Assembly (NCBI GenBank): GCA_019309545.1
Contig: JAFDGA010000003.1
Coordinates: 1 to 64,000, forward strand
Reading direction: 5' to 3'
Origin: Deltaproteobacteria bacterium
GTDB taxonomy: Bacteria > Desulfobacterota > Desulfobaccia > Desulfobaccales > Desulfobaccaceae
Length of the DNA stretch: 64,000 nucleotides
The notes under the pieces were generated by a model that was not told the origin of the DNA, did not search any database, and saw only the letters and a list, made by a program, of their open reading frames with translations. The translations under genes were made by a program, and so were the position numbers. Of this stretch, positions 19,034 to 29,169 are shown piece by piece (position 1 is the stretch's first letter; every line of letters begins with the position of its first letter).

Positions 19034-19391
19034 GCTATGCCCTCTCAGTGTGGATTTTAACGAAATCCACTGCAATCTTAAGCTCATGCCCTTCCGGCCT
19101 TAAATTCAGAGCCTCCCCGTTAAATTTTACTCTGAGCATTTAACCGGTTAATTTGAGGGGAGGGCCGCCGTATCCCCGCCCTCCCCTCAAGCTCCCCCCA
19201 ACCCCCCTTAAGGGGTTGGGGGTGTGGGTTTTGGAGAGCTGTTTTTTTCTAAATCCAATTCATTTATTATATTATATGACCTGAGTAATAAATGCTCATT
19301 TGATCGGCACCTGAGAGCAGACCAACAGATTTTTCTTATCTTTCTTGGAAATAATTGTTAAAATTCGTATTAATCGGAGGGTGGAAAATCC
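19034..19391. other. gene-free stretch after gmk holding a hairpin and a repeat
   Basis: It begins with a perfect 8-bp hairpin GTGGATTT-TAACG-AAATCCAC (19050-19070), 17 bp past the gmk stop, with no strong U-tract; it may be a weak terminator or an mRNA 3' stabiliser. The rest, 19133-19298, is repeat copy 3. A GGAGGG Shine-Dalgarno for the next gene lies near 19376. Confidence 0.6.
19133..19298 (+). repeat. dispersed intergenic repeat, copy 3 (fullest copy, MITE-like)
   Basis: This is the longest copy. It is bounded by a 10-bp perfect terminal inverted repeat, TGAGCATTTA (19133-19142) and TAAATGCTCA (19289-19298). Inside are an 11-bp hairpin GAGGGGAGGGC...GCCCTCCCCTC, an 11-bp hairpin CCCCCAACCCC...GGGGTTGGGGG, then GGAGAGCTGTTTTTTT and the right-end signature TGACCTGAGTAATAA. 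It has no coding capacity. The size, end repeats and modular internal loss in the other copies suggest a non-autonomous mobile repeat. Confidence 0.72.
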
Positions 19392-19670
19392 ATGACCTTG
19401 AAAATTTTCTTTACCACTTTTTTGGCGATTTTCCTGGCCGAACTGGGGGACAAGACCCAATTGGCTATCCTGCTCATGGCGGCCGATGACGGGATCAATA
19501 AACTAGTGGTGTTTGTTGGCTCTTCCGCCGCGCTGATCCTGGCTACCCTCATTGCGGTGGCGCTGGGCTCCCAACTTAACCACTGGATCCCCCCCAAACT
19601 TTTGAAAGCCGTCACCGGCCTGGGTTTTGTCGCCATCGGTCTGGTTATTCTCTGGGGGGTTCGAACCTGA
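19392..19670 (+). CDS. half-size GDT1/TMEM165 (UPF0016) membrane transporter
   Basis: This 92-residue protein contains one UPF0016 repeat with three predicted membrane helices. The hallmark ELGDKTQLA motif near residue 17 is the likely cation site. Most bacterial members (for example MneA) have two such repeats; single-repeat forms are thought to pair as dimers. Known members export Mn or move Ca/Mn. GGAGGG is placed well before the ATG. No second half-gene is adjacent, so it would have to act as a homodimer or with a partner elsewhere. Confidence 0.85.
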   Translation: MTLKIFFTTFLAIFLAELGDKTQLAILLMAADDGINKLVVFVGSSAALILATLIAVALGSQLNHWIPPKLLKAVTGLGFVAIGLVILWGVRT

Positions 19671-19779
19671 TCGGCTTATTAATTAAGGCCTTTGGTCGAT
19701 AAATTGTCAGCCTTAAGGCTTTCCTAGACGGTTTATGAAGATGACTGCTATCCAGGAAGCCAAGGGAGGGAGTAAGGAA

Positions 19780-22263
19780 ATGGCGACCAATCCGACTAAG
19801 CAAACAGATCGCGCCCTTCTTTCCGAAAAATGGGAAGCGCGCGCCGCCTTAGAGACTGATCACTATGAAGAGCTGCTGCTCTTCAATGAAATTGCTACCA
19901 TAACTGCTCAGGCCTTAAGTGTGCAAGAGGTGCTCGACCTGATCTTGAACCGGGTCTTGCAATTTCTAGGGGTGTCGGCAGGGATCCTGTTGCTTTGGGA
20001 CCAACCCGGAGGTCGCCTTAGTCATGCTGCCTCCCAGGGTTTTCCCAACCATTATTTGGTTAAGATCAATGAATCTCATATTGAAAAGGTTATTGGGCCC
20101 TATCTCATGCATGCTACCCAGCCGTTGATCATTCATGATGCGGCCAACGACCCGCGGTTGCAGACCTCCACCTTCTCCGATTTCATCCGTAAGGAACCCC
20201 GCTTCCAGGCAATGGTCAGCATTCCCTTGCGATATCGGGAACGGATGATCGGTTTTCTCAACCTGGCCGATGAAACTCCTGCACTCTTCTCCTATTCCCG
20301 CAAAAAATTCTTTGGCATCCTGGGCAATCAGATAGGCTTGGCCATTGACAATGCCCGTCTGTCCAATGAGTTGCGGCGCTCTGAACGGCGTTATCGCCGA
20401 ATTTTTGAAGGCTCCAAGGATATGATTTTTGTCACCGATCAGGAGGGGCGGCTGTTGGATATTAACCCCGCCGGGGTGGAACTGCTGGCCTTTCCGTCCA
20501 AATACCAGGCCCTCAGGCTTGGCAACCTGTCGGCCATTTTTGAAAATCCTCGCGATTGGGAGAAATTCCAACGCCAAGCCGAATATGGTGGCTTTGTCCG
20601 CGATTTGGAGGTTACTCTTCTCCGCCGCGATGAGGCCCGGATACACGTGTTGTTAACCGGCATTGTCCGTAGAAAAAGAGACGGACAGATTACCGGGTAC
20701 GAAGGGATTGTTAAGGATATCACCGAACGCAAGCGCATTGAACAAGAGATTCTAAAGGAGAAAAAGACTACCGAAGGTATTCTAGAGGGCATGCCGGTTC
20801 CTACCTTTGTCATCAATCGGGACCATCAGATCATCTATTGGAATCGGGCCTGTGAAGAATTGACCGGTTATAAGCGGCAGGAACTATTGGGTAGTTACCG
20901 GCTCTGGCTGCCCTTTGCTCTCCATGAACGCTCCAGTATGGCCAACTTGGTAGTGGAACAAAATATCGAAGCTTTGCGCCGGTTTTATGGCGATAAAAAT
21001 TTGAAGAAATCCCCTAACCTGCCCGGGGCCTATGAGGCTTATGAACGCTTTGAAAATCTCCGCCGGCCCCAGGAACGTTATCTGTATTCCACCGCCTCCC
21101 CGATTTACGACGAACAAGGCCAGATTCAGGGAGCCGTCCAATCGATCCTGGACATGACCGATCGTGAGAAGCTGGCCCAATACCTGAAGGAATCAGAAGA
21201 AAAATATCGTTGCCTGGTGGAAACCTCCCTGGATGGCATCGCCTTGCATGCCCATAAAAAATTGCTTTACGCCAATAAGGCTTGCCTGGAGATGTTTGGC
21301 TATTCATACCTTGAGGAATTACAAGGAGTAGATTTTCTGGGTCTCATTGCTCCCGCTTACCATCAGGTCATTCTGCGCCGGTTGCCCGGAATCAGCCGTC
21401 GCAAAGGCCCGCCCCGAATCTTCGAACTGAAAGGCATTAAAAAAGACGGGACCGAGTTTGATATCGAAGTGATATCCTTTCCCACTTCCTTTGGGGGCCA
21501 ATCAGCGCTCCAGACCCATATTCGAGATATTACCGAAAAGAAAAGGTTGGAGGAGCAACTTATCCGTTCCGAAAAGATGGTAGCCCTGGGGCAATTGGCC
21601 GCTGGAGTGGCCCATGAAATTAATAATCCCCTGGGCGGCATCCTGGTGTTTGGCCACCTGCTCCTGGAGGATCTGGGGCCGGACCGGCCGGAGCGCGCCA
21701 ATGTGGAAAAAATCATCCGAGAGGCTACCCGCTGTCAGGAAATTATCAAGGGATTGCTCGATTTCTCACGTCAGTTGCCTTCAAAAATGGTGCTGACCGA
21801 TATCAACTCGGTCTTGGAAGAAGTCCTGTCTTTGGTCGAAAACCATCTCCTGTTCAATAATGTCAAGGTTAACCGCCAATTTAACTCCAATCTGCCTCCC
21901 CTCAAGGCCGACAAGAGTAAGCTGGAACAGGTCTTTATCAACCTGTTCATCAACGCCGCCGAAGCGGTTAAGGGAGAGGGGACCTTGAACGTATCCACCA
22001 ATCTAATCCATCACAGCGATATCATTGAAATCCGGATATCCGATGACGGACCGGGCATTCCCGAAGCCTACCTGAACCGGCTTTTCGATCCTTTCTTTAC
22101 CACCAAGGAAGTGGGACGCGGCGTGGGGCTGGGCCTGTCGATCAGTTACGGCATTATACGCAAGCACCTGGGACGCATTTACGTTGACACTTCAGTGACC
22201 CCCGGCACGACCTTTGTAATCGAGCTGCCGGCTCATAAGCCCGGGAGATTATCCTTAGATTAA
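19780..22263 (+). CDS. GAF-PAS-PAS-PAS hybrid-free sensor histidine kinase
   Basis: This 827-residue kinase has no predicted membrane helix, so it is probably cytosolic. A GAF domain covers about 40-190 (LQFLGVSAGILLLWD). Three PAS domains follow at about 205-320, 335-470 and 485-600, with ends such as GIVKDITERKR and THIRDITEKKR. The HisKA H-box VAHEINNPLGG is near residue 611, and the ATPase has FINLFINAAEAV, DDGPGIP and GVGLGLSISYGI. It ends without a receiver domain. I start it at ATG 19780 because GGGAGG precedes it; ATG 19735 has no ribosome site. The ligand is unknown and no response regulator is adjacent. Confidence 0.88.
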   Translation: MATNPTKQTDRALLSEKWEARAALETDHYEELLLFNEIATITAQALSVQEVLDLILNRVLQFLGVSAGILLLWDQPGGRLSHAASQGFPNHYLVKINESHIEKVIGPYLMHATQPLIIHDAANDPRLQTSTFSDFIRKEPRFQAMVSIPLRYRERMIGFLNLADETPALFSYSRKKFFGILGNQIGLAIDNARLSNELRRSERRYRRIFEGSKDMIFVTDQEGRLLDINPAGVELLAFPSKYQALRLGNLSAIFENPRDWEKFQRQAEYGGFVRDLEVTLLRRDEARIHVLLTGIVRRKRDGQITGYEGIVKDITERKRIEQEILKEKKTTEGILEGMPVPTFVINRDHQIIYWNRACEELTGYKRQELLGSYRLWLPFALHERSSMANLVVEQNIEALRRFYGDKNLKKSPNLPGAYEAYERFENLRRPQERYLYSTASPIYDEQGQIQGAVQSILDMTDREKLAQYLKESEEKYRCLVETSLDGIALHAHKKLLYANKACLEMFGYSYLEELQGVDFLGLIAPAYHQVILRRLPGISRRKGPPRIFELKGIKKDGTEFDIEVISFPTSFGGQSALQTHIRDITEKKRLEEQLIRSEKMVALGQLAAGVAHEINNPLGGILVFGHLLLEDLGPDRPERANVEKIIREATRCQEIIKGLLDFSRQLPSKMVLTDINSVLEEVLSLVENHLLFNNVKVNRQFNSNLPPLKADKSKLEQVFINLFINAAEAVKGEGTLNVSTNLIHHSDIIEIRISDDGPGIPEAYLNRLFDPFFTTKEVGRGVGLGLSISYGIIRKHLGRIYVDTSVTPGTTFVIELPAHKPGRLSLD

Positions 22264-22362
22264 TCCACCAGCTGAACTGATATGTCGGATTAAAGATGAG
22301 CTTTCTGAAATTGTTGAAGCACTGGCCCTCTCCAGAAAATAATCTTGTTTAAAGAAAAAATA

Positions 22363-22391
22363 TTGACTTCCCCAAAAGCTTATGGTAGTTT
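22363..22391 (+). promoter_or_regulatory. possible promoter of the atpZIBE operon
   Basis: TTGACT (22363-22368), 17 bp, TAGTTT (22386-22391, weak -10). It lies in the 190-bp gap after the kinase and 62 bp before the first gene of the operon. Confidence 0.4.
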
Positions 22392-22453
22392 TGCCCATGT
22401 GAGTTTTTGCACGAACTTGGTCTCCCGGGGCCGGTCTGAGTAAGGGATAATGG

Positions 22454-22678
22454 TTGGAAAACGAAACCAAAAGATACCTTAAAGACTTATTCCAAGGGCT
22501 TTATCGTGCCAGTGCGATTGGCTTATCACTGGTGCTCGCAATTTTTATCGGGGTGGGCATCGGGTGGTTACTGTCCGAATATTTTGATAATATGATTTTT
22601 TTCTACCTAGGCCTGATCTTGGGGATCATCGCGGGTTTCCGCAATCTATATATTATGAGCAAGCGGACCAAACTCTGA
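22454..22678 (+). CDS. atpZ: AtpZ-like F0F1-ATPase accessory membrane protein
   Basis: This is a 74-residue protein with two membrane helices (SAIGLSLVLAIFIGVGIGWLL and MIFFYLGLILGIIAGFRNLY). The pattern with GxxxG-rich helices and a basic C-terminus is that of the AtpZ/AtpI-like proteins found before F0 genes; they are linked to Mg/Ca uptake or c-ring assembly. The start is TTG 22454, with TAAGGGA upstream. It is the first gene of atpZ-atpI-atpB-atpE, and its stop almost touches the atpI start. Confidence 0.78.
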   Translation: MENETKRYLKDLFQGLYRASAIGLSLVLAIFIGVGIGWLLSEYFDNMIFFYLGLILGIIAGFRNLYIMSKRTKL

Positions 22679-22679
22679 G

Positions 22680-23120
22680 ATGGATGTCCAACTGATGTCT
22701 CCCCGCCACCTGAAGGTGGCCAACTGGATCATCTTAGCCGCACTGGTGCTGTTGGGCTGGCTGTGGCTGGGGGGAGCTTTTGCTTTAGGAATCCTAGTGG
22801 GCGGCCTATTAGCCATAATAAACTTTTATGCCCTGGCGCATGTCCTGTCCGGTACCTTGAACCGGTCTTCGGGGGAGGTGCAAAAATGGGAAGTTGGAGG
22901 ACGCCAGGGGGTATTGTTCCTGAAGAATATCATTCGCCTGACCCTCATGGGGGTCATCATCTATTTTGTAATCAAATATAACCTGGTTAATATCTGGGGA
23001 TTGGTGGTGGGTCTGTCCATTGTAGTTCTCACTCTGATCCTGATGGGAATAAATGAAATTAGGAAGCTCTATTTAAAGGAGGCCATAGCCGGTAATGGAA
23101 CATCCAATTCTATTTCTTGA
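22680..23120 (+). CDS. atpI: ATP synthase protein I
   Basis: This 146-residue membrane protein has four hydrophobic segments, including WIILAALVLLGWLWLGG and GILVGGLLAIINFYALAHVL. The GGLLAIINF segment is typical of ATP synthase subunit I, which helps assemble the c-ring. The gene starts 1 bp after the atpZ stop, and its 3' end overlaps the atpB start by 26 bp. The context is clearer than the sequence alone. Confidence 0.82.
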   Translation: MDVQLMSPRHLKVANWIILAALVLLGWLWLGGAFALGILVGGLLAIINFYALAHVLSGTLNRSSGEVQKWEVGGRQGVLFLKNIIRLTLMGVIIYFVIKYNLVNIWGLVVGLSIVVLTLILMGINEIRKLYLKEAIAGNGTSNSIS

Positions 23121-23772
23121 TGTGATTTTAGGATTTTTTCATGTCCATATTCCTCCCCACCTAACCTATTCATGGCTGATTATGGCCATGCTGATCGGGC
23201 TGGGTTACATGGCCAGCAAACACCGGTCCTTGGTCCCGGCGGGAGGACAGAATTTTTTTGAGACCTTAATCGGGGGCCTGGAAGAATTTATGGTGGAGAT
23301 CACCGGTGAGGAAGGCCGGGCCTTCTTTCCCTTCATTGCCACCCTGTTTATCTTTATCTGGGTCTGCAACCTTATTGGTCTGATTCCAGGCTGTTATTCT
23401 CCCACGGCCAACATTAATACGCCCTTGTCCATGGCCCTGTGTACTTTCGTTTTTACCCACTATCTAGGGGTCAAATACCACGGTATAAAATATATCAAGC
23501 ATTTCTTGGGACCGATTCCCTGGTTGGCACCGTTATTCTTCCCCATCGAAGTCATCGGCCACTTTGCCCGGGTTTTATCCCTCACTCTCCGTTTGTTCGG
23601 CAATATCATGGGTGAAGATCTGGTGTTGATGATCCTCTTGTTGCTGGCCGGGAAATTCTTGGCACCGCTGCCCATGATGTTCTTGGCGGTGTTCACCAGC
23701 ACGGTGCAGGCGTTCATTTTTACCCTGCTGTCCATGATGTATTTTGCCGGCTCTATGGAAGAGGCTCACTAA
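23095..23772 (+). CDS. atpB: F0 ATP synthase subunit a
   Basis: This forms the ion half-channels next to the c-ring in the inner membrane. The 225-residue protein has the essential arginine in LSLTLRLFGNIMGEDL, the helix GCYSPTANINTPLSMAL and the C-terminal FTLLSMMYFAGSMEEAH. An AAGGAGG Shine-Dalgarno lies inside the end of atpI, so the two are coupled. It is shorter at the N-terminus than E. coli subunit a but normal for this phylum. Confidence 0.93.
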   Translation: MEHPILFLDVILGFFHVHIPPHLTYSWLIMAMLIGLGYMASKHRSLVPAGGQNFFETLIGGLEEFMVEITGEEGRAFFPFIATLFIFIWVCNLIGLIPGCYSPTANINTPLSMALCTFVFTHYLGVKYHGIKYIKHFLGPIPWLAPLFFPIEVIGHFARVLSLTLRLFGNIMGEDLVLMILLLLAGKFLAPLPMMFLAVFTSTVQAFIFTLLSMMYFAGSMEEAH

Positions 23773-23830
23773 ATTATTGGAAGAAGGCCAAATTATCATA
23801 TAATTAACCTTATTAAGGGAGGTATTACAG

Positions 23831-24220
23831 ATGTCGAGGAAACAATGGATGGTCATCGGGATGACCTTGCTGTTCACCCTGCTTTACTGCTCCCTGGCAA
23901 TGGCCGCCGAAGCCAAAGGCGCTGGTGCGGCCACCGGCGCCAGTCTGGCCCGGTTCTTTTCAGCAACGGTGATTGCCGCCGGTATCGGGATCGGTATTGC
24001 CGCGTTTGGCACTGGCATCGGCCAGGGCATCGCCATCCAGCGGGCGGTTGAAGGTATTGCCCGGAACCCGGAAGCTTCCGGTAAAATCACGGTGACCATG
24101 TTGATCGGTCTGGCCATGATCGAATCTCTCTGTATTTACGCTCTGGTCGTGGCGCTGATCATCCTCTATGCTTATCCGATGGCAAAGCCGATTGCTACCG
24201 CGCTAGGCTTCCAGATGTAA
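23831..24220 (+). CDS. atpE: F0 ATP synthase subunit c, with N-terminal signal-like extension
   Basis: This is the rotor ring subunit. Residues 1-25 look like a signal peptide ([13 protein letters not shown], likely cut before A26), which most c subunits lack but several Desulfobacterota have. The mature hairpin has the loop ARNPEA between two helices. The ion-binding glutamate is E98 in [11 protein letters not shown]65 (GIGQG), S99 and Y103 are also present; these match most, but not all, of the ligands of sodium-binding c-rings. A strong AAGGGAGG precedes the ATG, and a terminator follows. F1 genes and subunit b are not nearby. Confidence 0.93.
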   Translation: MSRKQWMVIGMTLLFTLLYCSLAMAAEAKGAGAATGASLARFFSATVIAAGIGIGIAAFGTGIGQGIAIQRAVEGIARNPEASGKITVTMLIGLAMIESLCIYALVVALIILYAYPMAKPIATALGFQM

Positions 24221-24238
24221 ATTGGAATTTTCTACCCT

Positions 24239-24262
24239 GGGGGCCGGATCGGCCCCCTTTTT
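24239..24262 (+). terminator. Rho-independent terminator of the atp operon
   Basis: GGGGGCC (24239-24245), 5-nt loop, GGCCCCC (24251-24257), then five Ts. It lies 18 bp past the atpE stop, so the operon ends at subunit c. Confidence 0.93.
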
Positions 24263-24331
24263 CAAACCCTAGCCTTGTGCAAAGAAGTACATTCTTAGGA
24301 CTCAAAAAGCATCTCGGGGCTGGCTCAGTTT

Positions 24332-24967
24332 ATGAAATTCTCTAAGATTCCTTCGGCCACAATCACCCGCTTATCCCTGTATTCTCGTTCGCTTGAAGAA
24401 TTATGTCATAACAACGTCAAAATCATTGCTTCGGATAAGTTGGCCCAGAAATGTGGGGTCAACCCGGCCCAAGTCCGGAAAGACCTGGCTTATTTCGGGG
24501 AATTCGGGGTGCGCGGGGTTGGCTATTTCGTTAAGGAATTACTCTTTGAGATCAAAAAGATTCTGGGGTTGAATAAACGCTGGAAAATGGCCCTGGTGGG
24601 AATCGGCAATCTGGGTTCGGCCCTGGTCGCCCATGAGAACTTTCCCAAGCAAGGATATGAATTTGTGGCGGTCTTTGATATCGACCCAGCCAAAGTCGGA
24701 CACCGTCTGCCCAGCGGCCAGATGATCCATCATATCGACGAGATGGACCGCCTGATCGCCGAACAGGAGGTTGAAATCGGAGTGATCGCCACACCTGCCA
24801 ATCAGGCCCAGAACGCCGCCCGGCGTCTGATCAGCGCGGGGGTTAAAGCCATCCTCAATTTTGCTCCGATCCAGATCCAGGTCCCGGAAGGCTTTATTAT
24901 TGAAAATGTTGATTTTACCGTTAAATTGGACAATCTCGCTTATCACCTGACCATGGAAGTAGTCTGA
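24332..24967 (+). CDS. rex: redox-sensing transcriptional repressor Rex
   Basis: Rex binds NADH or NAD and represses anaerobic energy genes when the NADH/NAD ratio is low. The 211-residue protein has an N-terminal winged helix ([39 protein letters not shown]) and a C-terminal Rossmann domain with GIGNLGSAL and [12 protein letters not shown]. In sulfate reducers Rex controls sulfate reduction and ATP synthase genes, which fits its place behind the atp operon. Its 3' end overlaps the uvrA 3' end by 25 bp on opposite strands. Confidence 0.93.
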   Translation: MKFSKIPSATITRLSLYSRSLEELCHNNVKIIASDKLAQKCGVNPAQVRKDLAYFGEFGVRGVGYFVKELLFEIKKILGLNKRWKMALVGIGNLGSALVAHENFPKQGYEFVAVFDIDPAKVGHRLPSGQMIHHIDEMDRLIAEQEVEIGVIATPANQAQNAARRLISAGVKAILNFAPIQIQVPEGFIIENVDFTVKLDNLAYHLTMEVV

Positions 24968-27777
24968 TCCAACAGTGGCCGCAAGTATTGGCCGGTATAC
25001 GACCCCGCCACCCGGGCCACCTCTTCCGGGGTTCCTTGAGCTACTAATTGTCCACCAGCATCGCCCCCCTCGGGTCCCAAATCAATCACGTAGTCTGCGG
25101 TCTTGATCACTTCCAGGTTGTGCTCAATGACAATCACCGAATTGCCCGCCTCTACCAGGTGGTTGAGCACCAGCAGCAGTTTCTCGATATCGGCAAAATG
25201 CAGCCCGGTGGTCGGTTCATCTAGAATATAGAGGGTGCAGCCGGTAGCCCGACGGCTCAATTCCCGGGATAGCTTGATACGTTGAGCCTCCCCGCCGGAT
25301 AGGGTAGTAGCGGGTTGGCCCAATTGAATATAACCCAGGCCGACTTCCCTCAAGGTGTCGAGCCTGGACCGCAGGCCAGGCACGGCATGGAAAAATTCAG
25401 CGGCCTGATCAACGGTCATCTGGAGGACTTCGGCAATGTTTTTGCCCTTATAACGGATTTCCAGGGTGCTGGGATTAAAACGCTTCCCCCGACAGACCTC
25501 ACAATTGACATAGACATCCGGCAGAAAATGCATCTCAATCTTGATCACCCCGTCCCCGTTACAGGCCTCGCACCGTCCGCCCCGGACATTGAAGCTAAAG
25601 CGTCCGGGTTTATAACCCCGGGCCCGGGCCTCCGGGACCTGGGCAAACAGTTCCCGCACCAGGGTGAACAGTCCGGTATAAGTGGCGGGATTGGAGCGGG
25701 GGGTGCGGCCGATGGGGCTCTGGTCAATATGGATGACTTTGTCGATTTGATCCAGACCATGAAGCCGACCATAGGCCTGCGGCCGCCTTTTGGCACGGTA
25801 GAACTTCTGGCATAAAGCCCAATATAAGGTGTCCATGATCAGGGTGCTCTTCCCCGATCCCGACACCCCGGTGACACAGGTCAGCAACCCCAGGGGTATG
25901 GAGACGGTTAGATCTTTCAAATTATGGCCCCGGGCCCCTTCCAGGGTCAGATAGCCCTGAGGAGTGCGGCGCTGGTTGGGGATGGAAATGGCCCGCGCCC
26001 CGGAGAGATAAAGTCCGGTCAGGGAATGCGAATCCTGGCTGAGCCGGTAAGGAGAGCCGCTAAACACTACTTTGCCGCCCTGATTACCGGCCCCTGGACC
26101 CATGTCCACCACAAAATCGGCGTTGCGGATGGTGTCAGCGTCGTGTTCTACCACAATGACGGTATTGCCCAGGTCACGCAGGGTCTTCAGGGTTTGGAGA
26201 AGCCGCAGGTTGTCCCGCTGGTGCAGGCCGATGCTGGGTTCGTCCAGGATGTATAGTACTCCCATCAGCTTGGAGCCGATCTGGGTAGCCAACCGGATGC
26301 GCTGCGCCTCGCCTCCGGAGAGGCTGGCCGTGGTCCGGTTCAGGGTCAGATAATCCAGGCCGACATCGATTAGAAACCTTAAACGCTCGGTAATCTCTTT
26401 AAGAATCCGGCGGCCAATGGCCATCTGTTGCCAGGACAATTGTAGACCGTCAAACCAGGCTTTGGCCTGACCAACGGTGTAGCCGGTAATATCGTAGATA
26501 TTAACGCCATCGATCCGGACTGCCAGGGCCTCCCGGCGCAGTCGCGCCCCACCACAGGCCGGACAGGGCTGAACGGTCATGAACCGCTCGATTTCTTCCC
26601 GGATAAGCCCTGAATCGGTCTCCCGATAGCGACGCTGCAGGTTGGTGATCACCCCCTCAAAGGGACGGGGCTCAAAGATGCGCCGGCCATTGCGTTCGAA
26701 AAAGAAATTGATCCTTTCCGACCCCGAGCCGTAGAGTAGGACCTGTTGAAGCTGGGGGGCAAGCTCCAAAAATGGCGTCCGGATGGAAAAATGGTAATGA
26801 TCTTCCAGCGCTTCCAGGATATGGCGCAAATAAACCGAATTGCGGTTGGCCCAAGGCAGAATGGCCCCATCCCGGATGCTCAGTTCGGGATCCGGGACCA
26901 CCAGCTCCGGATCGATGACCAGCTGCGTCCCCAGGCCGCTGCATTCCGGACAGGCACCCTGAGGGCTGTTGAAGGAAAACATCTGGGGCGTCAGTTCCGG
27001 GTAACTGATGCCACAGGATTCGCAGGCAAATCTCTGGCTGAACAACAGCTCGCTGCCCCCTACCACATCGACCTTGACCACCCCATCGGACAGCCCCCCG
27101 GCCAGTTCCAGGGAGTCGGTCAGCCGTGGTTCCAGGCCTTCCTTAATGATTAGGCGATCGATGACCACGTCAATGGTGTGGCGCTTATTTTTATCTAAGC
27201 TCAGAGGTTCATCCAGATCAAACAGTTCGCCGTTTACCCGAACCCGGGTATAACCCTCCTGACGCAGCCGCTGCAATAGCTTGTGGTGCTCCCCCTTGCG
27301 ATTGACCAACACCGGGGCCAGGATGGTAATGCGGCGGCCGGCCGGCAGACTCATCAGGTTTTCCACCATCTGGGGGATACTCTGAGAGGCAATGGGCCGG
27401 CCACAATTGTAACAATAGGGGGTGCCCAAACGGGCAAACAACAATCGCAGGTAATCATAAATCTCGGTGGCGGTGGCCACGGTCGAACGCGGGTTTTGAC
27501 TGGCCCGGCGCTGCTCGATGGCGATGGCCGGCGACAGCCCTTCAATAAAATCCACATCAGGCTTGTCCATCAGTTCCAGGAACTGGCGGGCATAGGCGGA
27601 CAGCGACTCTACGTAGCGTCGCTGACCTTCGGCATAAATGGTATCAAAGGCCAAGGTAGATTTACCGGAACCGCTGACTCCGGTAATGACTATAAATTTG
27701 TTGCGGGGCAGTTCCAGGTCAATATTTTTGAGGTTGTGCTCCCGCGCCCCCTTGATCCGAATTTTGTTTAGGGCCAT
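24943..27777 (-). CDS. uvrA: excinuclease ABC subunit A
   Basis: This is the damage-recognition ATPase of nucleotide excision repair. The 944-residue protein has two ABC modules: Walker [21 protein letters not shown] near residue 33 and [16 protein letters not shown] in the second half. Signature sequences LSGGEAQRI occur twice, and zinc-binding cysteine sets are seen in CESCG/CPECSG, CPACGG and [16 protein letters not shown]. The length is normal. It stands alone, convergent with rex. Confidence 0.97.
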   Translation of the reverse strand: MALNKIRIKGAREHNLKNIDLELPRNKFIVITGVSGSGKSTLAFDTIYAEGQRRYVESLSAYARQFLELMDKPDVDFIEGLSPAIAIEQRRASQNPRSTVATATEIYDYLRLLFARLGTPYCYNCGRPIASQSIPQMVENLMSLPAGRRITILAPVLVNRKGEHHKLLQRLRQEGYTRVRVNGELFDLDEPLSLDKNKRHTIDVVIDRLIIKEGLEPRLTDSLELAGGLSDGVVKVDVVGGSELLFSQRFACESCGISYPELTPQMFSFNSPQGACPECSGLGTQLVIDPELVVPDPELSIRDGAILPWANRNSVYLRHILEALEDHYHFSIRTPFLELAPQLQQVLLYGSGSERINFFFERNGRRIFEPRPFEGVITNLQRRYRETDSGLIREEIERFMTVQPCPACGGARLRREALAVRIDGVNIYDITGYTVGQAKAWFDGLQLSWQQMAIGRRILKEITERLRFLIDVGLDYLTLNRTTASLSGGEAQRIRLATQIGSKLMGVLYILDEPSIGLHQRDNLRLLQTLKTLRDLGNTVIVVEHDADTIRNADFVVDMGPGAGNQGGKVVFSGSPYRLSQDSHSLTGLYLSGARAISIPNQRRTPQGYLTLEGARGHNLKDLTVSIPLGLLTCVTGVSGSGKSTLIMDTLYWALCQKFYRAKRRPQAYGRLHGLDQIDKVIHIDQSPIGRTPRSNPATYTGLFTLVRELFAQVPEARARGYKPGRFSFNVRGGRCEACNGDGVIKIEMHFLPDVYVNCEVCRGKRFNPSTLEIRYKGKNIAEVLQMTVDQAAEFFHAVPGLRSRLDTLREVGLGYIQLGQPATTLSGGEAQRIKLSRELSRRATGCTLYILDEPTTGLHFADIEKLLLVLNHLVEAGNSVIVIEHNLEVIKTADYVIDLGPEGGDAGGQLVAQGTPEEVARVAGSYTGQYLRPLLDQTTSMVR

Positions 27778-27875
27778 GGTTTATAAGTATTTAGAATAAT
27801 ATTTACCAGGATAAAAATATTGGATCTATTATTTTCCAAAATTATCAGGGCATTAGCCCTTGTGTTCTCCACTGT

Positions 27876-29084
27876 TTAGCCACCCACCAGCATCAGTACC
27901 GGGTCTTCCAGGTGGGCCACGACCTGACGCAGAAACCGAGCGGCTTGGCCGCCATCGACCACCCGATGATCAAAAGTCAACACCAGCGGCAGGATGTGGC
28001 GAATCTGGATTTCGCCCTGCCAGACCCGGGGCAATTCCTGCCGCCGCCCCACCCCCAGGATTCCCACTTCCGGGTAGTTCATGATCGGCGTCCCCCACAG
28101 TCCGCCCACGGCCCCATAGTTGGTTATAGTAAACGTCCCACCCTGGAGGTCGGCAATATCAATGCTGCGGTCCCGGGCCTGGACCGCCAGGGATTGGATT
28201 TCAGCGGCCAGTTCCAGGATGCTTTTATCCCCGGCATTCTTGATCACCGGCACCATCAGGCCGGCGGGGGTATCCGTGGCAATGCCAATATTATAATACT
28301 TCTTTAAGATAATCTCTTCGGCCTGGTCGTTCAGAGTGGCATTTAAAAAAGGTTGTTCTTGGAGTGCAGGGATCACCGCCCGAATGATGAACGGCAACAG
28401 GGTCAGATGAATGCCCCGGCTCTGAGCCACCTGGCGCTCCCGTTGTTTAAGGGCAAACAACTCGGTAATATCGGCTTCGTCCATCGCGGTGACCGGCACC
28501 GTGGACTGGAAAGAGCGGCTGACGTTCCGGGCAATAGTGCGCCGCATCCCCTTGAAAGGGACATGCTCGATATAGCCATAGAGGTCATATTTGCGGACCT
28601 TGTGCACGGCTGGCGGAGAAGGCGCAGCGGCTTGGCGCACATCGTCTTCCAGGATGCGGCCCTCAGGCCCGCTACCCCTTACTTGGGCCAGATCAATACC
28701 CAGTTCTTTGGCCAGCTTGCGCACCACCGGGGTCGCCAGTGCTGCCCTTTTCGGCTCTTCCGAAGACGGGGGCCCCTCCGGGGGGGCTTCTTCCAGCTCT
28801 CCCACTACTCCGACTCCGGTCGGGGGCGTTGGGGCCGCCGCCTCCCCTGGGTCTCCCAGAATAACAAAGACCTCTCCGACCTTGATGGTAGCGCCCTCGG
28901 CAAACACTAGTTTTAACACCACGCCATCCCGGGGGGCCGGAATCTCCACCACCGCCTTGTCGGTCTCTATCCGGGCCAGAGGTTGTCCTTCCCGGACCCG
29001 ATCTCCTTCCTTAACCAACCAGGCCAGTAACTCCCCTTCGGTTAATCCTTCCCCGACATCGGGCAATTTAAATTCCAGCGGCAT
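27876..29084 (-). CDS. dihydrolipoamide acyltransferase (E2 of a 2-oxoacid dehydrogenase complex)
   Basis: This 402-residue E2 has three parts: a lipoyl domain with lipoyl-lysine K43 (IETDKAVVEIPAP), a peripheral-subunit-binding domain at about 115-155 (ATPVVRKLAKELGIDLAQVRG then GRILEDDV), and a catalytic core ending with FDHRVVDGG, where H373 and D377 are the acyl-transfer residues. The linker is rich in Pro and Gly. It resembles branched-chain or acetoin-type E2s. No E1 or E3 gene is in the window, which is unusual since these normally form one operon. It is separated by 98 bp from uvrA. Confidence 0.87.
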   Translation of the reverse strand: MPLEFKLPDVGEGLTEGELLAWLVKEGDRVREGQPLARIETDKAVVEIPAPRDGVVLKLVFAEGATIKVGEVFVILGDPGEAAAPTPPTGVGVVGELEEAPPEGPPSSEEPKRAALATPVVRKLAKELGIDLAQVRGSGPEGRILEDDVRQAAAPSPPAVHKVRKYDLYGYIEHVPFKGMRRTIARNVSRSFQSTVPVTAMDEADITELFALKQRERQVAQSRGIHLTLLPFIIRAVIPALQEQPFLNATLNDQAEEIILKKYYNIGIATDTPAGLMVPVIKNAGDKSILELAAEIQSLAVQARDRSIDIADLQGGTFTITNYGAVGGLWGTPIMNYPEVGILGVGRRQELPRVWQGEIQIRHILPLVLTFDHRVVDGGQAARFLRQVVAHLEDPVLMLVGG

Positions 29085-29169
29085 GTCAATCTCCGGATTA
29101 GCGTCTAGCTCTTTTAAGAGGTTTCAGTTTTAGGAAAACATGGGTAGAAAAGTACCCGGGACGTCGGCG

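Noticed and set aside
24280-24331. Rex operator upstream of rex (TTGTGCAAAGAAG)
   Set aside because: Only one half resembles the Rex site; the expected inverted second half is missing.
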